A DNA stretch of 64,000 nucleotides from a virus, in IMG/VR virus record IMGVR_UViG_3300042987_003836, positions 1 through 64,000 of that record. One strand, given 5' to 3'. The notes under the pieces were generated by a model. It ran no database searches and had not been told where the DNA came from. It worked only from the letters and a program-made list of their open reading frames with translations. The position numbers and the translations under genes are program-made. This document shows, piece after piece, positions 32,821-40,896 of this stretch (positions are counted from its first letter, which is position 1; every line of letters begins with the position of its first letter).

Positions 32821-33096
32821 TTACTTCTTGGAAGTAGCTTCCTCCTTCGTTTTTGGCATACCCTTGAGCACTTCCTCGTTCTGTTGCTCAAGATCCTTAA
32901 TCTTCTTAGCTTGCATCTCTTCCCATGCCTGGAATGACGATGCAACGTCCTCATCGTGTAATTTACTCAAAGCGATGAGGATTCCTGTTCTAAACTTGTT
33001 GAGAAGCTTCTCATCGTCCTCAGGGAAGAGCATCTGGTTCTTGGTGAGAGTCTCAAAAGTGTGGAGAAGTTCGTGTGGATCGAAGGAAATATTCAT
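32821..33096 (-). CDS. Hypothetical helical protein, 91 aa
   Basis: This protein starts MNISFDPHELLHTFETLTKN, followed by helices and an acidic-basic coiled-coil segment (AWEEMQAKKIKDLEQQNEEV) and a Lys/Thr tail. No known family was recognised. Its ATG overlaps the stop of the acidic 194-aa gene by ATGA, and its stop lies 5 nt before the tmRNA 5' end. The three form one transcription unit, which suggests the mRNA is cut to release the tmRNA. Confidence 0.65.
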   Translation of the reverse strand: MNISFDPHELLHTFETLTKNQMLFPEDDEKLLNKFRTGILIALSKLHDEDVASSFQAWEEMQAKKIKDLEQQNEEVLKGMPKTKEEATSKK

Positions 33097-33677
33097 TCTT
33101 CTTTCTCTCCCGATGAGAATCCGACGATCTGAGCAGCAGGGAAGAATCTCTTCCAGGACTTAGACAGCTTCTCAAACTTGAATTCATGCCATTCTTCTCC
33201 ATCAAACAGAGCAACACAATTGTTAGATACAACAATCTTTGATACTGTCTGTATGATTACGGTTCCCTCATCAAGAAGAGCATCAACAAAATCAGACTCT
33301 CCGACATCTTCAAATTCAAGAGAAATAGTTGATCCGTCAGGAGAAGTTACCTTCAAAGGAGAAAGATCAGAAATATCATTGGGTGATACAAAGACGTCAA
33401 TTGGATCCTCATCATCCTCATCATCCTCATCATCCTCGACATCTACATCATCCTCATCATCCTCATCATCCTCATCATGATCGTGATCATCGTTATCAGT
33501 TTCATCCTCGACATCTACATCATCATGATCGAGGTGCTGTGTGATAAAGTCTTGCATTCTCTCTTGAAGAGATGCAATATGATCAACATCAATAAATTCC
33601 AACTTAACACCGTCAGAATTGACGTATGCAAAGAGAATGGAATGCAACATTAAAGCGTCAGACTTATCGAGCTTCAT
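33093..33677 (-). CDS. Highly acidic protein with Asp/Glu repeat
   Basis: This 194-aa protein has a helical N-terminus (KLDKSDALMLHSILFAY), then about 45 residues almost wholly Asp, Glu, Val and His (residues 50-95) encoded by GATGAG-type microsatellite repeats. A folded C-terminal beta part (VFVSPNDISDLSPLKVTSPD to VIIQTVSKIVVSNNCVALFD) follows. The acidic stretch could bind metal or basic proteins, or mimic DNA; none is proven. GGGAG lies about 8 nt before the ATG, right after the terminator at 33695-33721. The repeat length may vary between relatives. Confidence 0.65.
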   Translation of the reverse strand: MKLDKSDALMLHSILFAYVNSDGVKLEFIDVDHIASLQERMQDFITQHLDHDDVDVEDETDNDDHDHDEDDEDDEDDVDVEDDEDDEDDEDPIDVFVSPNDISDLSPLKVTSPDGSTISLEFEDVGESDFVDALLDEGTVIIQTVSKIVVSNNCVALFDGEEWHEFKFEKLSKSWKRFFPAAQIVGFSSGEKEE

Positions 33678-33694
33678 TTAAAATCTCCCGTTAT

Positions 33695-33721
33695 AAAAAA
33701 GGGGAGGCCAAAGGCCTCCCC
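33695..33721 (-). terminator. Rho-independent terminator
   Basis: A perfect 9-bp GC-rich stem (33701-33709 GGGGAGGCC with 33713-33721) and a 3-nt loop are followed on the minus strand by TTTTTT. It lies 15 bases after the stop of the 88-aa gene and ends that transcript before the acidic-protein gene. Confidence 0.9.
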
Positions 33722-33735
33722 GTATTACCACACTC

Positions 33736-34002
33736 TCAGTACGACTTGTCTGTTGCCTGATAATGCTTCTGAAGAGTACGATAGAGTGTACGTGCCGTTC
33801 GACCGTCGAATCGAAGCGTATTGCCTTCCGACGTGTAGATCGAGAGACGCGTCGAATCATTCCGAGGATCGGTGCTAACAGTCACATTAACACTGTCTTC
33901 ATCGCGGCGGAAAGTCTCCGTGCGAAGATTTCCCTTGCGATCCTCACGGGTACGAATCGATGCGTTCTTGTTCTGAGAAACGGTGTTCTTCTTGCTTGCC
34001 AT
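33736..34002 (-). CDS. Small basic protein, 88 aa
   Basis: The protein starts MASKKNTVSQNKNASIRTRE and is Arg/Lys/Thr-rich throughout, with alternating beta-like segments (DSVNVTVSTDPRNDSTRLSI) and a C-terminal helix (GRTARTLYRTLQKHYQATD). The charge suggests nucleic-acid binding, but there is no known motif. AGGAG lies about 11 nt before the ATG, and a short inverted repeat (AGGCAT/ATGCCT, 34019-34037) lies just upstream. It has its own terminator, so it is a single-gene unit and probably well expressed. Confidence 0.65.
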   Translation of the reverse strand: MASKKNTVSQNKNASIRTREDRKGNLRTETFRRDEDSVNVTVSTDPRNDSTRLSIYTSEGNTLRFDGRTARTLYRTLQKHYQATDKSY

Positions 34003-34091
34003 AGTCTAATTTCTCCTGAAGGCATATTAGTGATGCCTCGTTGGATTAATCTTAGACACACGTAGTGGTCATGTTCAAGAAAAAAATTTGT

Positions 34092-34394
34092 TTACTTCTT
34101 AGACGAAGTCGCGGCTGCAAGAACCTTCTTGAGGGCTGCAACAGCCTCTTGCTGTGAGATGCCCTTTTGAGATGCAATCTTCACGACATCTTGAATGAAA
34201 GAGGCAAGTGAATCAGCCGTAGTTATCTGATCCATTGTGGAGACTAGCGCCTTATTTTGAACAAGTTTACCTGTAGCCTTCTCCGCCGCGGCGTTTCCTT
34301 TGATGTCTTTTCCGACATTTGCAGAGTCCTCTTCTGAAAGTGCAGAAAGTTCTTCTCTTACTAATTTGCGAAGGATAGATTCAGTGATCTTCAT
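34092..34394 (-). CDS. Small protein with MKIT-type N-terminal leader, 100 aa
   Basis: The first 20 residues, MKITESILRKLVREELSALS, match the leader of the proteins at 90, 40897, 41189 and 45175 and contain V-R-E and L-S-E tripeptides of gp21-cleavage type. The remainder has an acidic linker, then Ala-rich helices (SLASFIQDVVKIASQKGISQ, AVAALKKVLAAA) ending in Ser-Ser-Lys-Lys. Function unknown; by leader, a head-targeted protein. A TATAAT box (34403-34408) lies 8 nt before the ATG with no ribosome site. The gene is divergent from the 34445 gene. Confidence 0.7.
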   Translation of the reverse strand: MKITESILRKLVREELSALSEEDSANVGKDIKGNAAAEKATGKLVQNKALVSTMDQITTADSLASFIQDVVKIASQKGISQQEAVAALKKVLAAATSSKK

Positions 34395-34444
34395 GTGTCT
34401 TAATTATATGATACACATGAAATTAAAATTCTAGTATTATGGGT
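34395..34444. promoter_or_regulatory. Divergent promoter region with two leaderless-type -10 boxes
   Basis: In this 50-bp gap the minus strand carries TATAAT (34403-34408) 8 nt from the ATG at 34394, and the plus strand carries TAGTAT (34432-34437) 7 nt from the ATG at 34445. Neither gene has a Shine-Dalgarno site and neither box has a convincing -35 partner. Confidence 0.5.
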
Positions 34445-34912
34445 ATGAACATATTTGTGCTGTCGACAGATCCAGAAGAAGCTGCAAGGATGCAATGTGA
34501 CAAGCATGTCGTGAAGATGATCCTTGAGTCTGGGCAAATGTTATGTGCAGCCCACGAACCTAATGCCGCACCGTGGAGGCGTACTCACTACAATCATCCT
34601 TGTACAGTGTGGGCACGGGCATCGACAGAGAATTACAAGTGGCTGGCGGCGCACGGTCTGACTCTCTGCGATGAATACACGAAGCGGTACGGAAAGGTCC
34701 ACAAGGCTGAAGAGGTATTGGTGTGGTGTGCAGAGAATATTCCAAAGAATGTTCCTGTCGGTAACCTCACACCATTTGCCATCGCAATTAAAGACATCAA
34801 GTACCACAAAGAAGACGCAGTGTCATCCTACAGAGCGTACTACCTAGGAGAGAAAAGCAGATTCGCAAAATGGAAATATAGCACTCCGCCCGAGTGGTGG
34901 ATTTCAAGGTGA
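34445..34912 (+). CDS. CDKHVVKM-family phage protein (possible DNA-repair glycosylase relative)
   Basis: This 155-aa protein starts MNIFVLSTDPEEAARMQCDK and continues HVVKMILESGQMLCAAHE, a strongly conserved opening in a phage and bacterial family. Further conserved parts are HPCTVWARASTENYKWLAAH near residue 60 and KWKYSTPPEWW at the end. I recall relatives annotated as pyrimidine-dimer DNA glycosylases, but key residues cannot be confirmed by eye, so the function is tentative. The second ATG (34445) is preferred over 34439 because homologues begin MNIFVL and the TAGTAT box lies 7 nt upstream. It heads the plus-strand run of three genes. Confidence 0.75.
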   Translation: MNIFVLSTDPEEAARMQCDKHVVKMILESGQMLCAAHEPNAAPWRRTHYNHPCTVWARASTENYKWLAAHGLTLCDEYTKRYGKVHKAEEVLVWCAENIPKNVPVGNLTPFAIAIKDIKYHKEDAVSSYRAYYLGEKSRFAKWKYSTPPEWWISR

Positions 34913-34942
34913 GACTGCAGATTCATGATCATATGTATGATC

Positions 34943-35602
34943 ATGAACGATTCTAAGCGGTGGCGAACACTAATGAAGCGCCTCGCGTACCTTCGAGCTG
35001 AGGCATCGGAGGCAGTAGACTCGTTTGAAGAATCTGTCAATGAAATAGAGACAAGGATCGACAACAAGGAGAATTCATCGGTTGTCGATACTAAAGAAGG
35101 CGTAGAAGGTAGCAAGATACCAGTAAACGAATCCTCTGTGCACATGACAAAGTTCACAGGAAAAAAAGAGGAGACTTCATCAGGAGCGGCGGCGCACGTC
35201 GGGGGCATCATAGAAGAGCCTGCAATCACACCTGCTGACGACGATCTTAAGAATCACTACAAGCGATTATGGAGGGTCGTGGCAAAACTTACACATCCAG
35301 ATGCAGTGGGAAACAATGACGAATTGATCTCTCTGTATAAGGCTGCTGCTTCTGCGTACGAAAGAGACAGAAGGGAAGAGCTTTTAGACGTGGCGTCAGA
35401 AGTAAATGCACAGCTAGAAAAGCCTCACCCGAAGATGTTCGAAGATCTCGACAAAAGATGTGTCCACTATGAATCAATGATAAGAAAGATAAGAGGATCA
35501 GTCGCGTGGCAGTGGAAGAATGCACAAGAAGGAACCAAGCAAGAGATCATCGATCTAATAAAGTCAAAGAGAGAAGAAAAGGCAAAACAATCTCCTGATT
35601 GA
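34943..35602 (+). CDS. J-domain-like protein
   Basis: This 219-aa protein carries a J-domain-like region at about residues 100-155: LKNHYKRLWRVVAKLTHPDA with the diagnostic HPD at 118-120, followed by helix III/IV-type segments LYKAAASAYERDRREELLDV. J-domains stimulate the ATPase of Hsp70 (DnaK). The first 95 residues are charged and probably disordered, and the C-terminus is a basic helix. ATG at 34943 (MNDSKRW) was chosen; an ATG at 34925 is in frame but lies inside a palindromic ATGATCATATGTATGATCAT stretch that is more likely regulatory. A role in recruiting host chaperone for phage replication or assembly is inferred. Confidence 0.72.
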   Translation: MNDSKRWRTLMKRLAYLRAEASEAVDSFEESVNEIETRIDNKENSSVVDTKEGVEGSKIPVNESSVHMTKFTGKKEETSSGAAAHVGGIIEEPAITPADDDLKNHYKRLWRVVAKLTHPDAVGNNDELISLYKAAASAYERDRREELLDVASEVNAQLEKPHPKMFEDLDKRCVHYESMIRKIRGSVAWQWKNAQEGTKQEIIDLIKSKREEKAKQSPD

Positions 35603-35627
35603 TTTTTATCTTTCACGGGGATATAAT
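35599..35627 (+). promoter_or_regulatory. Sigma70-type promoter, start codon 8 nt from -10 box
   Basis: TTGATT (35599-35604), a 17-nt spacer and TATAAT (35622-35627) are followed after 8 nt by the ATG of the kinase-like gene. The -35 box overlaps the end of the J-domain gene. No Shine-Dalgarno site lies between the -10 box and the start, so a leaderless mRNA is predicted. Confidence 0.7.
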
Positions 35628-35635
35628 TAATCTTC

Positions 35636-36373
35636 ATGAATGAGAAGCTATTAAAGAGCTACGTTAGATCCATGCTGCTAGAGATGTCTTATGAAGACAT
35701 CAAAACTTCTAAGGACCCATTAGATTGGGTGGAAGCAGCTTTTCAAGAACCAGAAGAATGGAACACAAAAGATCCCTTCAGGGCAATGATAAGAGCAGCA
35801 AAAAAATTTGGTCTTGAAGAATTTGGAATGGGATCAAGTAGGTTCGTCTTCAACCTGAAGAACGGAAAAGTTCTAAAAATAGCAAGAAATAGCAAGGGAC
35901 TCGAGCAAAACAAGCTCGAAGCAGTAGCAGGTCGAGACCCACATGTTCACTCTATTTTGGCCTCCGTTTACGACGCTTCACCAGAATATGCGTGGCTAGT
36001 GGCTGAATTCGTAAATCCTCTCGAGGACGGAGAATACAAGACTGCAGAACGGGTGTGCGGAGTCGCATGGTCAGACGTAAGACGTGTCCTCGGCTTGTCG
36101 AATAAAGCAGAGATTGAGTCGACAGTATCCCAGGTAACAAAGAAGCTTGAGCCAGAAGAATCTCGAAACAGCAAGACAAAAGGTCGAACAGGATCAGACT
36201 GTCCAGCAGGCAAAGAATTTCTCGAGAGTCTCGGAAGCTTCTTGGATCGGTATAGCGGAATGCTCACAGGAGACATCGAGAAGTTATCGTCATGGGGAGT
36301 GAATGACAAAGGATGTCTCGTGTTGCTAGATTACGGAATCACAAGAAAGAAGTTCGAAGAGCTTTATCGATAG
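35636..36373 (+). CDS. Protein-kinase-fold protein
   Basis: This 245-aa protein has kinase-like landmarks in order: a Gly-rich loop FGMGSSRFVF (63-72), a beta-3 Lys in KVLKIA (Lys81), hinge-like WLVAEFVNPL (120-129), a catalytic-loop-like GDIEKL (Asp213) and a metal-site-like LLDYG (Asp232) in place of DFG. HRD is not conserved, so it may be an atypical kinase or a phosphotransferase-like fold. The substrate is unknown. Its first 20 residues (MNEKLLKSYVRSMLLEMSYE) resemble the MKIT-type leaders and include L-L-E, so it might be packaged in the head. It has its own promoter and ends before a strong bidirectional terminator. Confidence 0.7.
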   Translation: MNEKLLKSYVRSMLLEMSYEDIKTSKDPLDWVEAAFQEPEEWNTKDPFRAMIRAAKKFGLEEFGMGSSRFVFNLKNGKVLKIARNSKGLEQNKLEAVAGRDPHVHSILASVYDASPEYAWLVAEFVNPLEDGEYKTAERVCGVAWSDVRRVLGLSNKAEIESTVSQVTKKLEPEESRNSKTKGRTGSDCPAGKEFLESLGSFLDRYSGMLTGDIEKLSSWGVNDKGCLVLLDYGITRKKFEELYR

Positions 36374-36435
36374 AATTATCTGAGTGTCAGGACCGTCGAA
36401 TTAGATCGAATATTCTTCTACAGAACAAAAAACAA

Positions 36436-36470
36436 AAAAGAGGCCACCTTTCGGTGGCCTCTTTTCTTTT
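36436..36470. terminator. Bidirectional Rho-independent terminator
   Basis: A perfect 13-bp stem (36436-36448 with 36453-36465) and a TTTC loop are followed by a T-rich run on the plus strand and preceded by A-rich sequence that becomes T-rich on the minus strand. It separates the convergent kinase-like gene and major capsid gene and can stop both. Confidence 0.92.
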
Positions 36471-36486
36471 CTCCTATGAGACGTTA

Positions 36487-38346
36487 TCAGATAACGTTCA
36501 TGTCGAGGACGGTGACCGTTCCGTAGAAGTCCGAGCGAACGGTCTTCTTGCCGTAGCGGGTCATGACGCCCTTGCGAGGTGTGAAGTCCTCAGGAGCGAA
36601 GATCGTCGGTGTGACGATGAGTGGAACGTATGGAGCGTAGACGTAGCCTGTCTCGAGGTAGCTGCCGCCCTTGTAGCCGACGAGGATCTTGTTACGCGAG
36701 AAGTAAGGATCCTTGTAGACCGTGAAGCGGTTCGAGAGGGTACCGACTGCCTCTGCACCGATGGTGAAGGGCGATCCGACCTGGCCCTCGCCGTCGAGCG
36801 AGAACTTGGGCTTGTAGAGGACCGAAGCCTCGAGGATTGTGCAAACGTCTGGTCCTGTGACGAGGAAGTTTGCCGATCCGCGGAGGGTCTTACGGTGGAT
36901 GGTGTTCGCGACGTCGATGATTGTCTCGATGAGCGTCTCGTACCACTCGCGGACGGTACCGGTGAACTGTGGTCCGATCTGGTATGCGTCGGCAAGGTTC
37001 TGGCGTGCACCTGTGACCTTGTTGACGAAGCGACCAGGTGAGCGGCTCCAGTAGTAGTTGGCACCGTTGGCCTGCGAGACGAGGTCGTTGAGGATCTCGC
37101 GGTCGATCTCGAGGGCGATCTGCTCCGAGAGGATCGAGGTGAGCTCAACCTCTGCGTCCATCGAGTGATAGGCGTTGAGGTCCTGTGCGAGTTCCGGCGA
37201 CCACTTGGCGCGGAGCTTACGGGTCTCAGCTGTGATGCTGATGGCCTCGATCTTGATGTCGATCTCGGGGATGACGGGAGAAGGAGTTGCTCCGAAGTCC
37301 GACTCGAACGAGGGGACTGTGACTGCAGTTCCGACTGCCGATGCGTCGCTCGTGAGAGCTGACGAAAGCGAGTAAGAATAGTCAACTGCGCTTGAAGATC
37401 CCGAAAGAAGGGCTCCGTTGGCACCCTTGACGACCATAAGAACGTGTGTTCCGTTGAGTGCGTCTGGTGTGAATGTGCCAGCGCTCCAGTTGCCACGCTT
37501 GTTGAGGCGACGGAGGTTAAGAACTCCTGTGCCACCCTGGAACGTCTCTCCCCATGCTGTTCCTGGTCCTGCAACTCCCTGGAAGACTGCGATCTGATTG
37601 ACCGCAAGCTTATCCATGTTGGTGACGGAGCTGATTGGAAGAACTGCGAACGAGGCGTCGAGGGTATTCGAAGCAAGTGCATTCTCAAGTTCTCCATCGA
37701 AGTCAGCGAATCGGGCGTTTGATCCGCTGAAGTCTGTGTCTGACTTCATCATCCCGCCAGAAACCCATGCGCCAGCTGCGCCTGACCATGCACCGACTGC
37801 TGTGAAAGAAGCGTCGAGGACAGATCCTGTCACGCGGCTGTAGCCCGTGTTGACGAGGTCGTACATACCGCCGGTAGCGAGCGATCCGCTCTGGACGCCC
37901 TTACCGGTTGGGTTGTTGTAGAGCGACTGACCACGGGTGTATGTCGAACCTGTCTCACCAGCTGGTGTACCGACGTTCGAACCGTAGGTGTAGTCAAGAT
38001 AGAAGATGAGTCCCGATGGGAGGCTCATTGGCTGGATCGAGACGAGCTCGTTTGCAACGAGACCACCGAAGACTCTGCGAACGATCGGGAATGCGATGTT
38101 CGAGAAGCCCTGGATCTGACCCGAACCGGCGAGGTTTCCGCCGCCGCTCGAGAGAGCGTTGCTCTCCTTGAGGACCTGAGCTGCCTGGTTCTCGAGGAGC
38201 TGGGCCATGACCTCACGGCGTGTGCCGTCGAGGCCGCGGAGGAGACCTGTGCGGCTCCACTTCTCTGTAAGACGTGCGCGCTCGGCTCCGACGTGCTTCT
38301 CGCGGATGCCCTGAGCGAGTTGTTCAAGACTAAAGTGCTTTGACAT
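36487..38346 (-). CDS. Major capsid protein (gp23-like)
   Basis: This 619-aa protein builds the head shell. The family signature lies at about residues 79-120: QGFSNIAFPIVRRVFGGLVA followed by ELVSIQPMSLPSGLIFYLDY. The N-terminal part before it (MSKHFSLEQLAQGIREKHVG to about residue 70) is the region removed by the prohead protease in T4, and it contains I-R-E and L-L-E sites. The C-terminal part includes KLRAKWSPELAQDLNAYHSM and the terminal GKKTVRSDFYGTVTVLDM segment, both typical. It is longer than T4 gp23 (521 aa). AGGAG lies 9 nt from the ATG. It is the last gene of the head operon. Confidence 0.96.
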   Translation of the reverse strand: MSKHFSLEQLAQGIREKHVGAERARLTEKWSRTGLLRGLDGTRREVMAQLLENQAAQVLKESNALSSGGGNLAGSGQIQGFSNIAFPIVRRVFGGLVANELVSIQPMSLPSGLIFYLDYTYGSNVGTPAGETGSTYTRGQSLYNNPTGKGVQSGSLATGGMYDLVNTGYSRVTGSVLDASFTAVGAWSGAAGAWVSGGMMKSDTDFSGSNARFADFDGELENALASNTLDASFAVLPISSVTNMDKLAVNQIAVFQGVAGPGTAWGETFQGGTGVLNLRRLNKRGNWSAGTFTPDALNGTHVLMVVKGANGALLSGSSSAVDYSYSLSSALTSDASAVGTAVTVPSFESDFGATPSPVIPEIDIKIEAISITAETRKLRAKWSPELAQDLNAYHSMDAEVELTSILSEQIALEIDREILNDLVSQANGANYYWSRSPGRFVNKVTGARQNLADAYQIGPQFTGTVREWYETLIETIIDVANTIHRKTLRGSANFLVTGPDVCTILEASVLYKPKFSLDGEGQVGSPFTIGAEAVGTLSNRFTVYKDPYFSRNKILVGYKGGSYLETGYVYAPYVPLIVTPTIFAPEDFTPRKGVMTRYGKKTVRSDFYGTVTVLDMNVI

Positions 38347-38390
38347 GATTAAATTCTCCTAAAATAGTTTTGTTGGTTTGATTGAATCAA

Positions 38391-40271
38391 TTACTTGATT
38401 ATTCCCGCCAAGCGTGCCCAACGGTCAGACTCAAATCCCTCGTTGAGGGTATTGGTTGCCGATGCAGGACGTGCTGGGCGAGATGCTGAGCCGATGACTC
38501 CACGATCGGTCGACTCCGTGATCTTCGTTGTCGATGCCGAGAGTGTCTTCACGAGGCTCTCATACACGAGCTTCACTTCACGTTCCGACTTAGCCTCGTC
38601 GAGTCTCTCTATGATTTCAGCCTTCTGGCGTTTTGTGAGTGACTCATTCTGGAGGAGCTTGTTCGTAAAGAGCAACTTCGCGTTGAACAGATTCGTTTCT
38701 GCCAACTTATTGCGGAGATCAGTCTCTGCCGCGGACGACTTCGGAGCGCCATTGAGGGCCTCTCCCTTGCGGGTTGCCTCTGCGAGCATACCCTTGAGCT
38801 TGTTGCAGCGAGCAACAGACTCGTTAAACTTGGTTGCATAGAAGTTGTAAGCCTCCTTGAGCTTAGCTGACTTCTTCTTGTCCTTCTTCTTATCAGCTTC
38901 GGCCTTCATTGCCTTTGCCTTCTTGGCCTTCGCTTTTGCTTCGGTCTGAAGCTTCATCTCATTGGCGATGCTACGGCGGAGAGATTCATTGGGCATGCGA
39001 TTCTGCTTGTTGGTCTGCGGATCATCGTTGCTGTGGTCTGTGGCCTGATGGTAGCCCTGCTCCATCTCATCCATCTCATCCATCTCATCCATCTCGTCGA
39101 CTTCACCGTAACCTTGCTCCATCTCGTCGAGCTCTTCCACCTTCTCGCCTGCTTCATCGTCACCCTCAGTGGTGAGCTTAACGTCTGTGAGAGGATCTCC
39201 GAGATCGTCGTCCTCGAATTCATCAGAAACTTCGCCTGGTCCGTGACCTTTCTCGGCGTTCTTTGGCATGTCAGCCGTCTCGCGAAGAGCCTTCATTCTT
39301 GCTATTTCGCGGCGGAGCATTGATTCATCAATTTCCACAACGGCATCGTCGTCCAATTTTGCAGACTCATCCGTCTCTTCAGCTTCATCTTCGCCGTCGT
39401 CGGAACCGAGATCAAGCTCTTCGTCCGAGTCGGATTCGTCGCCGCCGAGATCAAGATCTTCGCCACCTTCGGCTTCAGGGCTTGCCTCTTCGCCAGACTC
39501 CTCACCTTCATCTTCGTCGCCTGTAATGAGATCGACTCCGAGCGATTCGAGATCTAGATCGTCGGGCATGCCCGTGAGCTTTAGTGTTACGTCTGCTTCT
39601 GAAAGTGTGTTCTGGTTTTTCTTCATTTTCTGCTCCGTGAGCTGCTTGAGGGTTGAATAATAATTTTCAAGAATCGACTCATAAGAGCTCTTCTTGGGGC
39701 AATCCTGCAGGTTATTCTGCAAGTACGAATACGTATCCTCTACTTCAGCAACAATTGAAGAAAGTACGCTTTCGAATCCTTTAGATTCCCTTACGAGAGA
39801 ACCTGTCTTGGTCACAAGACCTATTTTCTTGTTGAGGGATTCCAACTTAAGATCAAATTTTGAATCTCCAGAAGAGCCAACTAAAATTCCAAGAGATTCA
39901 ACAGATTCTAAACTAAGCTCATATTGATCTTCGCAATTGTCAGCGGCATTTAAGGAATCAAGGTCAAGAGTAACTTTTCCTTCTTCGTCAGGCATCGAGA
40001 CAGCCGCAGACATGACAGAAGAATCTCCTTGATGAGACAAAGGTGAAACAGGAGGATTTTCAAGCGCTTCTGGGCTTGGCGGTCCCTGATCCTTTAGAAT
40101 GTCTTCTGGATCTGCTTCAATTTCTCCGAGCTCACCGAGAAGCTGATTTTCTATGAGGTCCCTTATTCTAGGCGTAACTGCCTCGAGGAGAGCTCTCTTT
40201 GCATTATCTTCAGCTACTTCCTTCAGCTTCTTCACGTCTGCTAAAGCTTCTTCGTACAATTGCTTAGTCAT
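38391..40271 (-). CDS. Prohead core scaffold (gp22-like)
   Basis: This 626-aa protein is very acidic and largely helical, as expected for a scaffold that is degraded by the prohead protease. It lies directly before the capsid gene, the place of gene 22. An Asp/Glu-rich middle (about 245-310 and 370-425) contains a run of DEM triplets encoded by a 9-bp tandem repeat (near 39062-39100). The C-terminal region has AETNLFNAKLLFTNKLLQNE and KRQKAEIIERLDEAKSEREV, a conserved core pattern of marine T4-like scaffolds. It is much longer than T4 gp22 (269 aa). L-x-E sites are frequent, as expected for protease substrates. Confidence 0.85.
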   Translation of the reverse strand: MTKQLYEEALADVKKLKEVAEDNAKRALLEAVTPRIRDLIENQLLGELGEIEADPEDILKDQGPPSPEALENPPVSPLSHQGDSSVMSAAVSMPDEEGKVTLDLDSLNAADNCEDQYELSLESVESLGILVGSSGDSKFDLKLESLNKKIGLVTKTGSLVRESKGFESVLSSIVAEVEDTYSYLQNNLQDCPKKSSYESILENYYSTLKQLTEQKMKKNQNTLSEADVTLKLTGMPDDLDLESLGVDLITGDEDEGEESGEEASPEAEGGEDLDLGGDESDSDEELDLGSDDGEDEAEETDESAKLDDDAVVEIDESMLRREIARMKALRETADMPKNAEKGHGPGEVSDEFEDDDLGDPLTDVKLTTEGDDEAGEKVEELDEMEQGYGEVDEMDEMDEMDEMEQGYHQATDHSNDDPQTNKQNRMPNESLRRSIANEMKLQTEAKAKAKKAKAMKAEADKKKDKKKSAKLKEAYNFYATKFNESVARCNKLKGMLAEATRKGEALNGAPKSSAAETDLRNKLAETNLFNAKLLFTNKLLQNESLTKRQKAEIIERLDEAKSEREVKLVYESLVKTLSASTTKITESTDRGVIGSASRPARPASATNTLNEGFESDRWARLAGIIK

Positions 40272-40311
40272 GTTTACTCTTTCTTACTGTTGGCAATCTC
40301 TAAGTATAATA

Positions 40312-40875
40312 TCAAACAGAGGATTTTCCAGGAGTAAGTGTTTCTCCCAGCGTAATATTGCTTCTTTCCTCATTTGGTGATCTCGTTCCTGAACCCTCAG
40401 CGCCTGGTCTATAGTTTGGTTTGACATCGGCGGCAGAAATATCAGGATTTACATTCTTGTCTATTCCGTCTGTCCTAACGGTTCCAGGAGCGCCAGGCCC
40501 TGGAGATGTTACGTCTGGCATGTATGGATTGGCCGGATCTCCAGGATTCGTCCAAGCAACGTCTGCAATATTTGGAGCTTTACCATAAGAAAGATCGACT
40601 CCTGACGGAAACATCCCAAGATCTCCTGACTGAACTCCAGACTCAGGAAGAAGACCCGTCTGATTATTTCTCGCTCTTTTTACAGCGGCCTCAGCAGCCT
40701 TGTTATTTTCAGTTTGCGGATTAGACGACTCTCCGTAGAAACTTGCAATTCCAGAAATCAGCGTATTAGCACGTTGATTGAAAAGCTTCCACAAAAGCGA
40801 GTAGCGCGAACCAGCACTTGTAGTAGTGGCTGCGGGAACATAAGTTGTATATCTACCTTTACCTGGTGCGCTCAT
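40312..40875 (-). CDS. Head-operon protein of unknown function, 187 aa
   Basis: This protein begins MSAPGKGRYTTYVPAATTTS, followed by one helix (LLWKLFNQRANTLISGIASF, about 28-47). The rest is Pro/Gly/Asn-rich and probably disordered, with no known motif. AGGAG lies 8 nt before the ATG at 40875; a TTG 7 codons upstream is less likely because it precedes that site. It sits between the MKLT-leader gene and the scaffold in the head operon, so a prohead or internal head role is plausible. Confidence 0.65.
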   Translation of the reverse strand: MSAPGKGRYTTYVPAATTTSAGSRYSLLWKLFNQRANTLISGIASFYGESSNPQTENNKAAEAAVKRARNNQTGLLPESGVQSGDLGMFPSGVDLSYGKAPNIADVAWTNPGDPANPYMPDVTSPGPGAPGTVRTDGIDKNVNPDISAADVKPNYRPGAEGSGTRSPNEERSNITLGETLTPGKSSV

Positions 40876-40896
40876 TTGACTGCTCCTAAATAACAA

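Noticed and set aside
33178-33480. Plus-strand Ser-rich open frame opposite the acidic gene
   Set aside because: The poly-Ser run is the antisense of the GATGAG repeat; the minus-strand gene has a ribosome site and is coupled to its neighbour.
36561-37697. 378-codon Ser/Arg-rich open frame on the minus strand inside the capsid gene
   Set aside because: It lies in another frame of the clearly identified major capsid gene, has a composition typical of a shadow frame and has no ribosome site.
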